The notes beneath the pieces are model-generated. The model did no database searches, was not told the origin of the DNA, and saw only the letters and a program-made list of their open reading frames with translations. From Gelatoporia subvermispora B (taxonomy: Eukaryota; Basidiomycota; Agaricomycetes; Polyporales; Gelatoporiaceae), in contig KB445799.1 of assembly GCA_000320605.2 (NCBI GenBank), positions 124,001-188,000 of the forward strand: a DNA stretch of 64,000 nucleotides, in the 5' to 3' direction. Both the position numbers and the translations under genes were made by a program. Shown here one piece after another: positions 22,749 through 34,242 of this stretch; positions within the stretch are counted from its first letter, which is position 1; each line of letters starts with the position of its first letter.

Positions 22749-24820
22749 GTTCAGAAGCACCGGTCGACGGGAGGCAGAGAATCAGTGGTAATGGCCGGAA
22801 GCAAAGCACGCCAGGGTCCTGCCTGAGGAGCAATTGAGGGCCAAGTTCGGGCACGCGATCAACGTGCTACTAGCAGTGGCGCAGCCTAGATTTTGGCGTG
22901 GACAGCGTGGTGGAGGCTGGAATGGTGCTGTGCAGCGGAGACAACGTGAGACTTTTTTAGCAATCTGAAGATCCCAGGCGGAGGTGGACGCCTTATTGAG
23001 GCAGGGAAAGATTAGCCGCACAAGACGAGGCTCCAGGTCGTCTTGTATATTCGCGTAGTCACGCACTGCCTGATACACAGACATGCATTGTGAGCAGCTA
23101 AAGTCAGCGATAGACACTCGGTAATTGATCGCCGAAAGCTCATTGAGCATGATCATGAGATTACACCCTTCAAGAACACATCTCGATTCTCCACCATTCG
23201 GAATAGCCAATGGCTTTCAACACTGGCAATGAAATTAACATCCCATTAGCCCATCTTAACTCCTATAAGCATAGGATAATGTTTCCTGTATTCGAGTAAA
23301 GTTCTGGAGCTCGATTACCACGGATGAGGAGGACAACGGCGAACTCACCAATGGTAAGTATGGCCTCTCATGCAACAGCCTGTGACTTTTAACTAACGCA
23401 ACAGAGCAGCTCAGCCCGTTCACCAACTTCACTGTTATTCGAACGCGTCGCGACAAATGAATGTGGTGCGTAGCCTTCACGGAAGGACTGAACGAAGTCA
23501 CAGACAATCGTACAGCGTCGCAGCAGTAAGCCCTAACCCTAGGATGACGGCGTTGACGACTCGGAGCTGGTCTCAACGGATATGTGCCTCTTTCAATCTG
23601 CGAAGCTCACCGTCGCTAGTTATCAATCTCTGTTCTCCTCTCAGCGGCTCGTCAGTAAACTCTGGAAGGACGTCGTGCCAACTGATCCATCTGAGTCAAG
23701 AATCTCAGTACATTTAGTAGCAAATTCGAGGCAGTCACACATTTCAAGGAGACCTCTTCATACGGCTGTCTTCTCTGCCATGAGATGTTTGAGATCCATT
23801 GCTCTGAGACTCAGCGACTCCCATTTCCCTTGATTGCACTCATCTAGCCTTCAACTCGGAGTCAGACAACAAGCAGAAGCTCCGGACAACACGCAAGTCG
23901 CAGTAGTGACGATGGAGGTGCAGTTCGAGTGATGCTGAGATACGAGCATCCCTTACCTCTATCAGGCAGAATGATCTATGGCAATATAAGCAACTTACAC
24001 TCTCAAATCCATGGCACGGCTGTAAGGAGGACATTTGATAGCGGGTATTCCGCCCTGTTACCCCTGTTCAGCATATCTCGCACGCTCGTCGCCAGTTGCC
24101 TGTCTGTTTTGTTTGCGTATGATTTACTATGGATCTCACTGATCAGCTACTTGCCCGTCATCAATGGAATATTACCGTGGAGCGACCAGGTCGACGCAAC
24201 TCTTGCTTACCACGGTCTACGCGACTTCACTCAAGAGACAGTTCTGAAGGACACCGACCAGCAAAAGCATACCTCAAATCCCAGATGTTGAATGTTACCC
24301 AGTGCTTCAGTGCAAGACACCTTCCTGCACTCAATGGACCCAACGGGTGAATATCGACACGGGTGAATATCGACACGGGTGAAGGCCAGTCGCCCAATCT
24401 GGAAAATGCTTCCGACAAGAAACGCTCGAGGAAGGCCGACCCTCGCGGACAAAGTTGCCTCGAGGCAACGTATCGCTGAGATCATTTGATCTATCCGCGC
24501 ACTCTCATTCATATCTGCTCGACCTTGCACTCATACCACCAAGTGCAAGCATGCGCTCTGCGACGCATCGAACACTGGAAATTCTGCAAGACGACGCTGG
24601 ACTTCACCACACAGTACAACTCGTGCGACTACTGTGCGCGGAGGATTGACGAACGGCGATGATCACTGACGGTGGATCTTGGACAAAGGACAGGCCAAAG
24701 CGTTGCGTGTGGTCGCTTCTATAAAGCCAGGCATCAAACACTCGGCGCTTGCGGAACTCAAGTCAAAGAGCGGGCCCATAAACGGTAACTCTCCGCGCTT
24801 TGTCCTTTGAGCCACAGAGG
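22749..24820. other. Intergenic, no gene recognised
   Basis: About 2 kb between the AA9 gene and the next plus-strand gene. Open frames on both strands (for example 142 codons at 22782-23210 minus) show no domain, signal peptide or plausible splice continuation. A small tandem repeat lies at 24343-24383. Confidence 0.5.
24343..24383. repeat. 16-bp tandem repeat, about 2.6 copies
   Basis: The unit ACGGGTGAATATCGAC is repeated exactly at 24343-24358 and 24359-24374, followed by a partial copy to 24383. No associated gene. Confidence 0.85.
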
Positions 24821-24827
24821 TATAAAA
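24821..24827 (+). promoter_or_regulatory. TATA box (TATAAAA)
   Basis: A consensus TATAAAA with a pyrimidine-rich stretch following (about 24835-24920), upstream of the transcript that carries the uORF at 24933 and the coding start at 25034. Confidence 0.55.
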
Positions 24828-24932
24828 TTCCGTCCCGTTTGGCACGTTTCCTTTCTCCGCTTCTTCTCTCACCACGATCCTCACTCACCACTCAGTGCCT
24901 CACATCACTCCACACTCAAGCAATCTAGCGAG

Positions 24933-25037
24933 ATGTCCGACAATTGTCAGAGGGCGAACAATGGTCCGCATCGTTTGTACAGCTATATGGCCACATCGTT
25001 GCTGATGCTTCTGCACCAGAATCCCCTCGAAGCATGA
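24933..25037 (+). promoter_or_regulatory. Upstream ORF overlapping the main start (ATGA)
   Basis: A 34-codon frame starting ATG at 24933 (MSDNCQRANNG...) ends in TGA at 25035-25037. That stop shares bases with the ATG at 25034 that opens the main coding frame. The arrangement would suit termination-reinitiation or repression of the main frame. The alternative is that this ATG is the real start and an intron I cannot place joins it to the main frame. Confidence 0.5.
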
Positions 25038-26860
25038 TATGGGGCTTTTTCACAAGCCTCGGAAACATGCTATGGTCACGACAGGACCAAGAGACGACCG
25101 ATGCCACACTTGTGGCAGAGGTCGAGACACCGCTCCTACAGTGAGTCGTCTGCTGGAATATGACCACCTGTGGCAATACTCAATTGACGCATGCATCTCA
25201 GGGAGCGGAACTCCGGCGACGAGTCCACAGTCGCCGCTACCCAGCGCGAGGCCCGCGCTGATGGCAGCAATACGGATGGGCCACAGGTTCAACGGAGCAC
25301 AGGTACTGGCTTACGGTCGGACGAAACGGAGTCAGAAGGTGATTGCTGCCTCATCTCATACCCTTATGCCTTATGGGAGCTAACCTGTGGTATTGCAGTG
25401 ACGACACCCTCGAGCCACGAAGAACGCGGGCACGATCGTGGCTCACAAGTCGGATCGTCACCTGACCAAGACAGGCACGGCGACTCAGAACTGGCACAGG
25501 AGTCAAGCGGTATGTGCAGATACTGTCTACTCTATTGTCTGATCTGCTGACCTGTCGATCCTCAGCAGTGGGCCCCTTTAGCACAGCATCCCAAGTGGTC
25601 GTGCACGAGGGATTGAGGAGCCCGCGGGCCACGACGTTGGACGTGGGCGGTACCACAATCGCCCGTTTGTCGGCCCCGCGGGCCGACTCTCCACCGAGTC
25701 AGCAAGAACTTCGGAGGCGCCGTTCGTCGGCGAGGCGAGTCCCTCTTGCATCTAGGAGAGCAAGTACATCTCCTCAACTTGTGGCGGCGTCTTCCAGGGA
25801 AGGTCAAGCCCAACCGCCCATAGACGAAGGTCCTACCCCGGGCCCCAGCCACAATGGGGCCGTCATGCTCAGGCGTGGTCGCCCTCTCAGGCGACAGGGT
25901 GCATTCGTCGAAGACTCGCATCCAGACATCTACTGGAACTCGGCATGGGGCGCGCGTCCAGAGACAACTCCGGAAGCCCTGTTCGGAAGAGGCGAGCACT
26001 ACTCCGACGAGGACTCAGACTCCTCAGACGCCTCAGACGACTCCGAGTCGGACATGGGTGAACCGATCTTCGAGCGCATTGTTGATACCTCGCGCCTACG
26101 GCGCGAACACTCGGATTGGGAAGCGGGCATCGAACGCCCCGAACGCCAGGAGAACATGACGTTCATGAGTGACGACGAAGTGGACGTCGACCCGGAGATG
26201 ATGGACGAAGAATGGGCAGCCGCGGTACCGCCTCGGCTCCGGATCCGGCCGGGCAGAAAGCCTACGCGGATGCCGAGCGAGACGTCTGTGATGTCTCCCA
26301 AAGCGAAGGGGAAGCGTAGACGCGAGCAGAGCGACGAGGGTGATGATGACAATGATGCCGACCACTGCGCGAGCCCATCTCGGAGCCCGAAGAAGCGCCA
26401 AAGGAACGACACCAAGACGGCATCATCCTCCTCGCAGCAGAAGGGCAAAGGGAAGCGAAAGCGCGATGATATCGAGGACGACAATGGAGATAGAGACCCG
26501 AGCTCGTCCCTCCCGGCTGCTCGCCGTCTTCGCCGCTCACAGAGCCTGTCCTACGAGGGCAGCAACCATACTCCCGCTCCCGCCCCTCGCGACACGCAAG
26601 AAAATGCCCCTGAGCCCATGCCGCCGAATCCGGTCAACAGCTCTGACCCGACGCTCACAGGTGGCTCACAGCAATCCAATGCGTCCGATGCCAATACATT
26701 GGCGAGCACGTCGAGCACTAGAGGGCCCTTCAGCTCGAGTGGTGTATCTGATGCAACATCGAGTCGCGCGTCGCCGAAGAAAGGTTCGCGTCGTGGCACG
26801 GTCGAGAAGACCGTGCGTGGTTCACCAAAACGAAGCACGCGCATAACACATGCCAGGTAA
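25034..26860 (+). CDS. Uncharacterised disordered protein with acidic patches and basic Ser/Arg-rich tail
   Basis: I do not recognise a family. Four exons (25034-25140, 25202-25338, 25399-25509, 25566-26860) join in phase to 549 residues. The N-terminus MIWGFFTSLGNMLWS is the only hydrophobic part. The rest is low-complexity: an Arg-rich stretch, an acidic Asp/Ser run (EDSDSSDASDDSESD, about 26010-26055), a second acidic patch, KKRQR-like nuclear-localisation clusters near 26390, and a tail rich in Ser, Lys and Arg. A nuclear, chromatin- or RNA-associated role would fit but is only inference. The last acceptor is a NAGNAG (CAGCAG at 25563-25568), so isoforms differing by one Ala are possible. 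The start choice depends on the ATGA overlap with the uORF. Confidence 0.7.
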
Positions 26861-27395
26861 TCGTGCAGCCACTTGGCACACATCACAAAACGACTTGCTT
26901 CCGCTGGCATAGATTGTTATTGAGGCGGCTCTGATTTCCGTCCATGACCCCAGGCAAAGTCCTGCACACAAATCACCCTAAGAGCAATTTGAGTCGATGG
27001 GGGCCGTGCATCCCTAAGCAAGGGGCCCAGATGTCGCGAAAATGAAGCTCTGACCCCGCTTCACAATTCCCTGCTAAAATTCAGGATCCCCATTTCGATT
27101 TTACAACAGTCCTACGGTAGAAGACTATCCGCGCTGTATTTCTTGTTTATTCTGTTATATCTTTTACTGTACACCTACCTGTTGCGTAGAATGCAATTCG
27201 ACCGCAGAAATTGCTCACTGGAACCTTTGGCTTTATTAATGCTTGAACTGTGGCGTCGCGAATTACCCACCTTGAATCACACAATCATCAACCCAGTGGC
27301 AGCTCGAGTCACCTAAGGCATCCTTCACTTGACCGCGACCGTCTGACTTTCAGAACTCACTATTACTGCCACATCTCTAGTCTTTTTGTCACATC
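26861..27395. other. Intergenic, 3' and 5' flanks only
   Basis: This 535-base AT-richer spacer holds no open frame of note. It should contain the terminator of the preceding gene and the promoter of the ornithine cyclodeaminase-like gene. No clear TATA box was seen. Confidence 0.5.
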
Positions 27396-28787
27396 ATGTC
27401 TCTACGCATCTTGTCAGCATCAGATGTGACCAACATCGCTGAACGATTCACACCAAAGGACCTAGTCGACCTCATGGCTGGCGTCTTCCATTCACTCTCC
27501 ACTCCAGAGATTGCTCAGAAGGACATAGTCCAGCCCCACAGAGCTGTGATTCCTACACAGAATCACACCGTACTGGTAATGCCATCTAGTGTTACCGAAA
27601 TTGGCACAGCAATGAAGGTTGTGTCAGTCCCTACTGCTGCAGCTCCACCGGCCGTACAGGCGCGAGGGCTGCCCGCAAGCACATTGGTATTGGATCAGTA
27701 TTCAGGAGGTGTTCGAGCGATAGTAAACGCCAGAAACCTTACGGCACTGAGGAATGCGGCAGGTGCGTTGTCGCCATTTGCAACTTGTTGTATTGTAGAA
27801 GCCATCCGCCCCTCGAGTGCTGCTATCACCTACTTACTATTCTATATGATTCATTACCAATACCTTCGATGAGATTCGCTTTGCTGAACACGGATCAGGT
27901 TCCTTGCTCGCAACGCAAGTTCTCTTGGGCAGGGATGCGGCTCCCCAGACCATCCTCGCCATCGGCGCAGGAGCACAAGTTGCAGCTCATCTTTCCCTGT
28001 TCCTTGCATGTTATCCATCCATCACGTCTTGCACGATTTTGAATCGCACTACAAACATGCGTCTGGAGAATCTCTCAACTGAGTTACACGCCAGCCATCC
28101 TTCTGTGACGGTCAACACTGGTGCTACTAATAACAACGATGCCAATATTGAGACCCTCGTGCGGGGTGCTAACATCATCATCACTGCTACTTCATCTACG
28201 ACGCCATTCTTTCCTTCCTCGTATGTCTCGCCTGGCACCCATTTGTGTCTTATAGGGTCATACACCCCGGATATGTGAGTCGGTTCTTCGTTATCGCGTA
28301 TCGTATGCCAGAGATCGTATGTATTGCTCAGGCGTAGGGCTATATATCCTCGAATCACTGGGGATGCAACCTACGCTTCACTGTTCTGACCTGAACCACC
28401 AGGCATGAGATTGATACTGCTCTGGTGAAGCGCGCTGGAAAGATCGTAGTGGATTCGAGAGATGCGTGTCTCGTAAGTCGTGTTTCCTCCGTTGATATAT
28501 CCGCGGATATCATCTCCTGTTCTTTACAGCACGAGGCAGGGGAGCTCATCGCTGCTAGCTGCGGAACGGACGACCTAGTTGAACTCGGGGAGCTGATATC
28601 GCGTCCTCCCGGCGGTAACAACTGGACACCTAAGCAGGAACTTGTTGACGACATCCGTTCGAGAAGTGACGTGACGATCTTCAAATCTGTAGGTGCCGGC
28701 ATCCAAGACGTCGCGATCGCATGCGCCGTGGTGCAACGGGCCGAGCAGGCGCAGATTGGTATGATTGTAGAAAACTTCGATCAATAG
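27396..28787 (+). CDS. Ornithine cyclodeaminase / mu-crystallin family protein
   Basis: NAD(P)-dependent family that includes ornithine cyclodeaminase, alanine dehydrogenases, ketimine reductases and mu-crystallin; the substrate is not predictable here. Four exons (27396-27762, 27899-28274, 28403-28472, 28530-28787) are in phase and give 356 residues, close to the family norm. The N-terminal part has the substrate domain (MPSSVTEIGTAMKVVSV, LDQYSGGVRAIVNARNLTAL). The Rossmann domain starts ILAIGAGAQVAAHLSLF (GAGxQxxxH), with GSYTPDMHEID and FKSVGAGIQDVAIACAVV near the end, both typical. The first two introns are long for the window (136 and 128 nt). It lies in the same direction as the genes on both sides but is well spaced from them. 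Confidence 0.9.
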
Positions 28788-29528
28788 GAGCGATGTCAGC
28801 AGAGCACTTATACATGAGCCATGCTGAGGGCCACAATCATGCAAGCCATTATGTGCGCAACGCCCAAACGAACCGATTGCAGAGAACTTCGACGAATAGG
28901 ATTATCGACGATCTAGTACATGAGTCATGTGTTGATTTATACTTATGGCTACAATTCATGTAAAACATTCTTGTTTCAATGCACAAACGGACCTACCTGA
29001 GCTAAAGATCACTCGGGCTCCTCTTTGAGGTCAGGAACTGCTGAGCAACTTGAGCACTGGTGACTGCTGTTCAGTTCGTTGAAGCTGCGCTACTGCACGT
29101 GACATTACATAGGTAATAAGTGTCTGTGAGCATGAAGACTCAACACTTCTTCGATTCCATGTCTCGTTCATCTGCTGCTACAAGAAAACAGTGTCGTCCT
29201 TCATCATGCGAAGACTCAAATGATAAGGTTGAGTCGCTCTCAGCTCAAGCAGCTGCAGATCTATATATATCTTACGCGGGTTCAGTCTACATGTCCTAAT
29301 GTAGAATTCCATTCCCACACTACACCAGGCAAGCTATGATGATGCGGTAGGGTAATAACTTGCAGGTTACGAAATATACCTCTCCCTGTCCTCCTCGTTC
29401 TTAATATCTTGCACTTCGGCGACCTTGCGGGAGCTCTATGTGCACATTTTTGGCCACTGAACATCGTAGCTTTGAAGTAGAGAAAGCCCTACTCAGGACC
29501 TGAGGACAGCGCAAGACGGTCATCCCCA
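28788..29528. other. Intergenic, no gene recognised
   Basis: A 741-base spacer with only short frames. A TATATATAT run near 29262-29270 is about 260 bases upstream of the next ATG, too far for a confident core promoter call. Confidence 0.5.
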
Positions 29529-32500
29529 ATGGCGCAGACGAAAGACAAGCACTACTGGCGTCAGCTAAGGGAAGTGTTGACAGCAGGACGATGGGATAGT
29601 ACTCACCCAGCGAAGACACCGAAAGGAGGGCCACTCTCGTGGTCAGAACTCTTGCGCAAGTTCAACAAACACTGCTCAGGGCACAAGGACGTGGCAGAGA
29701 TCGCCTCGCAGACACAAGCGTTATCGCTACTGCTCGCAGCGAATTCCAGCGACCGCAGTCTGGACGGCAATGAAGTCTCCGAGGTCGGCCCGCTGGCATT
29801 GGGCGATGAGTGCGTGCTGGCACAGGAGCGAGTGGAGGAGGCGCTTTCGGGATATAACACTCTCAAGCAGCTAGAAGGGTCGAATGCTGACGTGCGTCGC
29901 TCAGTTCACGTGTTGTCTGTTCCTTCATTGATATGTTTAGGGCCACGGAAGTCAATACGACTCGCGCTGGCATACTACGCATACGCCCTGGGACGACCGT
30001 CCGAATGTCTGAACATTCTGTTGCAAGCGAAGGACATTACAGACGTGCAAGGCCGCGTCGCAGCATCTGAGAAGTCGCGCCAGCCCGAATCGACGTTGCG
30101 CGTGCCTGGTACGGGCTCGGACCATTCTCATTCCTCCTGGTCCAGTAGCTTCGTATCCGCGAATTCCTCGCCCTCTCTCGCGGAGGTTTCTGACGGCACC
30201 ACATGGGCGACGACAGAAAGCATACGCAGTATCTGCTTGCAAGGTCGGAGATGACGATTGGTCGGAGGGTCTCTTACTGACGTTTACACAGGGATGGCGC
30301 AAGAAAGGATCACCCTCGAGGACCCACAGACGGCCTTCGAGACCTACGCCACTGCACTTCCCCTTGTCTCTATTATCGCATCCGAAATCCCGGCTTCTGT
30401 ACCGATGAGTGCCACACTGAGCACAAACGGCAGTGGTGGCGCGGACAACAGCTCCTTTGGCCGCTACCGTGAACTCTGGCGCTGGGTGGAACGGCTTATC
30501 CGCCGTGCGGTCATCCTTGGCGCGCGAATATGTGATGTTCGTCAGGACAGCACTCGTTCAGGCGCGCTGTGGGAGCTGCTTGGGCACTACCACACGTGCA
30601 GTGCACATTGGCCGCCTACGTTCCGGCCAGACCACCGCTCGACGGTGTGTGTGCTGCACCTCCGTGCATTTGTGTTGCGGTATGGGCCGGCATCCGTCAC
30701 GTCAACGACGACGAGTGGCGATGCGAAACCGCATCGGTGGATCAGCACGGCGCGTTCGGTCATCCAGGAGTACCGTGCGATCCTCAGCGTGAGCACACGC
30801 TTCCCGAGGGCCGGGGAACACAACACGAAAGTGGAGGATTTGGTTGACTTGTCCGTCGCAGTGTGGGAGGCGGATGGCGCGGTGGGAGAATACGCTGGAT
30901 GGGTCATCGATGTGCGTATACCGAGCTGTGACATTCTTTCATTGAACTTGACGTGTCTCACAGGTGCTATGGTGGGCGACCCGGCTAACGTTCAATTCGT
31001 TCCGGGTATTCCGCCATATGAGTCGTCTCTTCTACGTCTCGGGCGACCCCGAGCTAGCCAAACGTGTTTTGCGCCTGTACGTACAGGTAGTAAGTAAATC
31101 GCGTGAGGCACGGATGGCGTCAGGCAACAGCGAGCAGCATAACGCGGAGAGTCTCCTTGGTGTCGGGACTGACACTGATACGGACCGGGATTGGGTCCAG
31201 ACGCTAGTGCAAGGTGCGCGAATGCTCTGTCGCCTGGCCCTGACCGAAGGGGACTACGGTCAGGCCTTGGAGGAGGCAAAGGAGGCGGGTGTGATGCTGG
31301 AGAAGGCGAAGCTTCGTCTGGACGCTGGTGACAAGGAGCTCGGTGCTAGTGTGCAGCTGGCCGAAGGCATCTGGCAGTCTGTTATGGCACAGACGGGTGT
31401 GTGTTTCACTCTTTGCCCCCTGGAATTGCGAGGATTGATATTTGAACAGAACGAGAGCCGTTAACACGCACCGACCGACTTTCCACTTCCCTGTCGTTGT
31501 TGCTCGGCTCTCTTGAGACCTTTGAGACTCCATCTGCGCACTATCACCTCGCTCTGGCCTATACTCGCCCCGGCTCTTCACAGAATCTGCAGACTGCCAT
31601 CACCCATGCGCGTGCTGCGGTGGAGGCAGAACCACACGAGATCCGTTATTGGCATTTGCTTGGTCTGCTCCTCTCAGCGATCGAGGATTGGACCGCTGCG
31701 CGCGCCGTCCTGGAAGTTGGCGCCGGAGTTGGAGAGACTGACGACGCCGATGACAATGTTGCGACACAGAATGGGACGCCTTCTACTGATGCAGACGGGA
31801 TACAGGCACGAGACTATGCCGCACAGGATTCGACTGCACCAAATGGTAACGGTGCTCCGGCCATCAACGGACGTGCTATCTCGCCTGACCCGAAGCCTGT
31901 GACTCCTGAGCCTGAGGAATCACCCAAAACCGTGATTGGGAAGGACGATGCTCAGCTGCCGCCATCTTCTGCTCTGCTTCGTCCCCTGCCAGAAAGGCCG
32001 ACCGCTTCTCACCAGGAGATCTTCGAACACGCGCTGCAGCTCAGGATGACACAGCTGACGCTTGTGGAACACGTTGAAGGTCCCGAGGGTGCAGGGGATA
32101 GATGGGTCGAAGTTTTCCAGTGGTTCTCTGAGCGGCGGGAAGTCGGGATGGACGACAGTGAGTTCAAAGCACGTGATTGCTAATTGCTATTTCTGAAAGT
32201 CTTGATTTTCTAGGGCGTCGTTCTATCGACAGCAGACGTGTATCGGAAGACCTTAGACCTCCATCGACGTCGTTTGAGAGGCGTTCGACCGCGGACGTCA
32301 CCGACAAACCACTTTCTACAGTCTACTCACACCAATCGAACCAAGATGTCCATCCAGACCATATACCCATGCCACCCACGCCGATACCCATCACTGTCAC
32401 GCCCGCATCTCCAGGTAAGCTCTTGGCCATTTGAGCAGAACACAAGTCTCAGTAAATCTGCACAGATGAAGGTGTGCATGAGAAACGCTCATCTTCGTTC

Positions 32501-33459
32501 GAGGACAACAAGACGGACATATCAAGAGGGAAGAAGGTAAAAGAGGTGCTCAGGAATCGTGTACACAAGGGGCAAGAGCGAATAACGACAATCTCAAAGA
32601 AGATCGGACACAACGTAGCACGCCAGCGTTCAACGCATCTCAAGCGGTCTGCTTCTGCGCCTGGTGATTATCAATTTGCTTATGTTCTGTTGTAATCGTT
32701 AACAATGGTTGTAGATTTGCATGCTGTACTAAGCGAGACATCATATCAAGCATCGTCCATTCATCTGCGACAGTATCTTAGCATCCATAGCTCCCAGCAA
32801 GACTTGTCCCTTCCTGAGGCACCGCCGCCACCGCCACCGTCACAGCAGTCTCCTTCCCTCATTCCGGAGAAGGCTAACTCTCGCGCAGCAAAGGATAGAC
32901 GGCTACTCAGTAACCTATGGCTGATGTCTTCTGCAACATTTCGAAGACTGGGAAAGATCGAGCAGGCACGAGGTGCGATCCAAGAAGCAGAGGTCAGAGA
33001 TGAGCACAACGCTGTTGTCTGGGTACAGGTATGTGTCATTTGAGCTGAGAGCAAGTGCATTGGGCTTATGTGAACACATTGAAGCTGGGCTTGTATCATT
33101 TGGCGCTCAACAATGAACGCCACGCTGTCGAAGCGTTCCAAAAAGCTCTGTTCATCTCGCCAGATGACGTACCTGCGACCATCCACCTGTGCCGGATATA
33201 CCTCTCTCCCTCATCGCAGAAAGCTCATGGCGTATCGCCTCGAACCATTACCGACAACGTCGATCTCGCTGTTGGATTACTGTCTGATCTCACCCGGGGC
33301 GTCGGCTGGGACGTCCCGGAGGCGTGGTACTTCCTTGGGAAAGCGTACGGCCTTCAGGGTAGGAAGGACCGTGAGCGTGAATGCCTGTGCTACGCCCTCA
33401 CGCTTACGGAGACGCGGCCGCTGCGCGATGTAGGGACCGCCCTGGGCTGGTGTCTCTAG
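29529..33459 (+). CDS. YPP1: Ypp1/TTC7-type TPR protein (PI4-kinase scaffold)
   Basis: TPR-solenoid protein that, in yeast and animals, bridges Stt4/PI4KA and Efr3 at the plasma membrane to make PI4P. Eight exons are in phase: 29529-30243, 30292-30911, 30964-31396, 31450-32157, 32214-32414, 32466-32663, 32715-33028, 33085-33459; about 1187 residues. The N-terminus begins MAQTKDKHYWRQLREVL. Helical TPR-like segments include LALAYYAYALGRPSECLNIL, HYHLALAYTRPGSSQNLQTA with the following LGLLLSA repeat, and near the end LGLYHLALNNERHAVEAFQK and AWYFLGKAYGLQGRKDRERE. A long Pro/Ser-rich disordered insert (about 31750-32700) interrupts the solenoid, as in other fungal homologues. The first exon may contain a 60-nt in-frame intron (29892-29951, GTGCGT to AAG). 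Removing it would take out 20 residues. Confidence 0.85.
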
Positions 33460-34242
33460 TTGGTTGACATGTTTCGGTGCTTAGACTGCTATTTGGCCTC
33501 TTCGTTAATGACCCATTTACACGGACAATGTACACTCATCTGATCATTATACCCATGGACTAATGAGCTGCTTATTGAAGCTGATTGTATATGCAGACGT
33601 TTCTGAATATTTCGAGCCATGGGATACATTGCGGTTGCGTAGCTAGACGCACCTTACAGATGTGGAAGAGCACCTAGGATATACGTTGCTCATGGTTCAC
33701 GTGATTGTATGTGCTTCAATCGTACTCAGGGGTGGTCTTGAACTTGAACGATCTCATGCATCTGTTTCGTGGGTTTCGAATTTATTAGGTACAGCTACTT
33801 GCCCCAGAACAACTTGTTATGCACAGTCACGATGTGCACTGTTCGGCGTTAGCCCCCTTCCCTCAAACTCTGGTTATTGCTCATCGAACTAGATCGTGAT
33901 CCCAGGTGGTTGTACAACTCGGAGGGCCGAGAGCGTAACACTTAGCATTCGGCGCCACCAGTGTAGATCTAGACAACGGTGCCCGGGATTAGCCGTCAAA
34001 CCTTTGCACGCAAAGCAACCACGAACAAACTGAACGCGTACCGCCTATTCGCGATAACATACAGAGTGCGACAATGATAGAGCAGACAAAGAAAGGAATA
34101 TCGAAAACAAGAAAAACGCATTGCGGCTGGACCTGTGGCTTCGGAGTGGCAACCTGCTTTAGCCGGCTTGACCACGGCGCGAATCACACAAGCACCGGGA
34201 CTCTCACCCCTCCCCCAGGACGCTACCACCTCACCGACAAAC
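33460..34242. other. Intergenic, no gene recognised
   Basis: 783 bases with no supportable frame. It should include the 3' end of the Ypp1-like transcript and the 5' region of the coiled-coil gene. Confidence 0.5.

Noticed and set aside
26096..26484. Minus-strand frames opposite the disordered protein
   Set aside because: Low-complexity shadows of the acidic and Ser-rich plus-strand coding exon.
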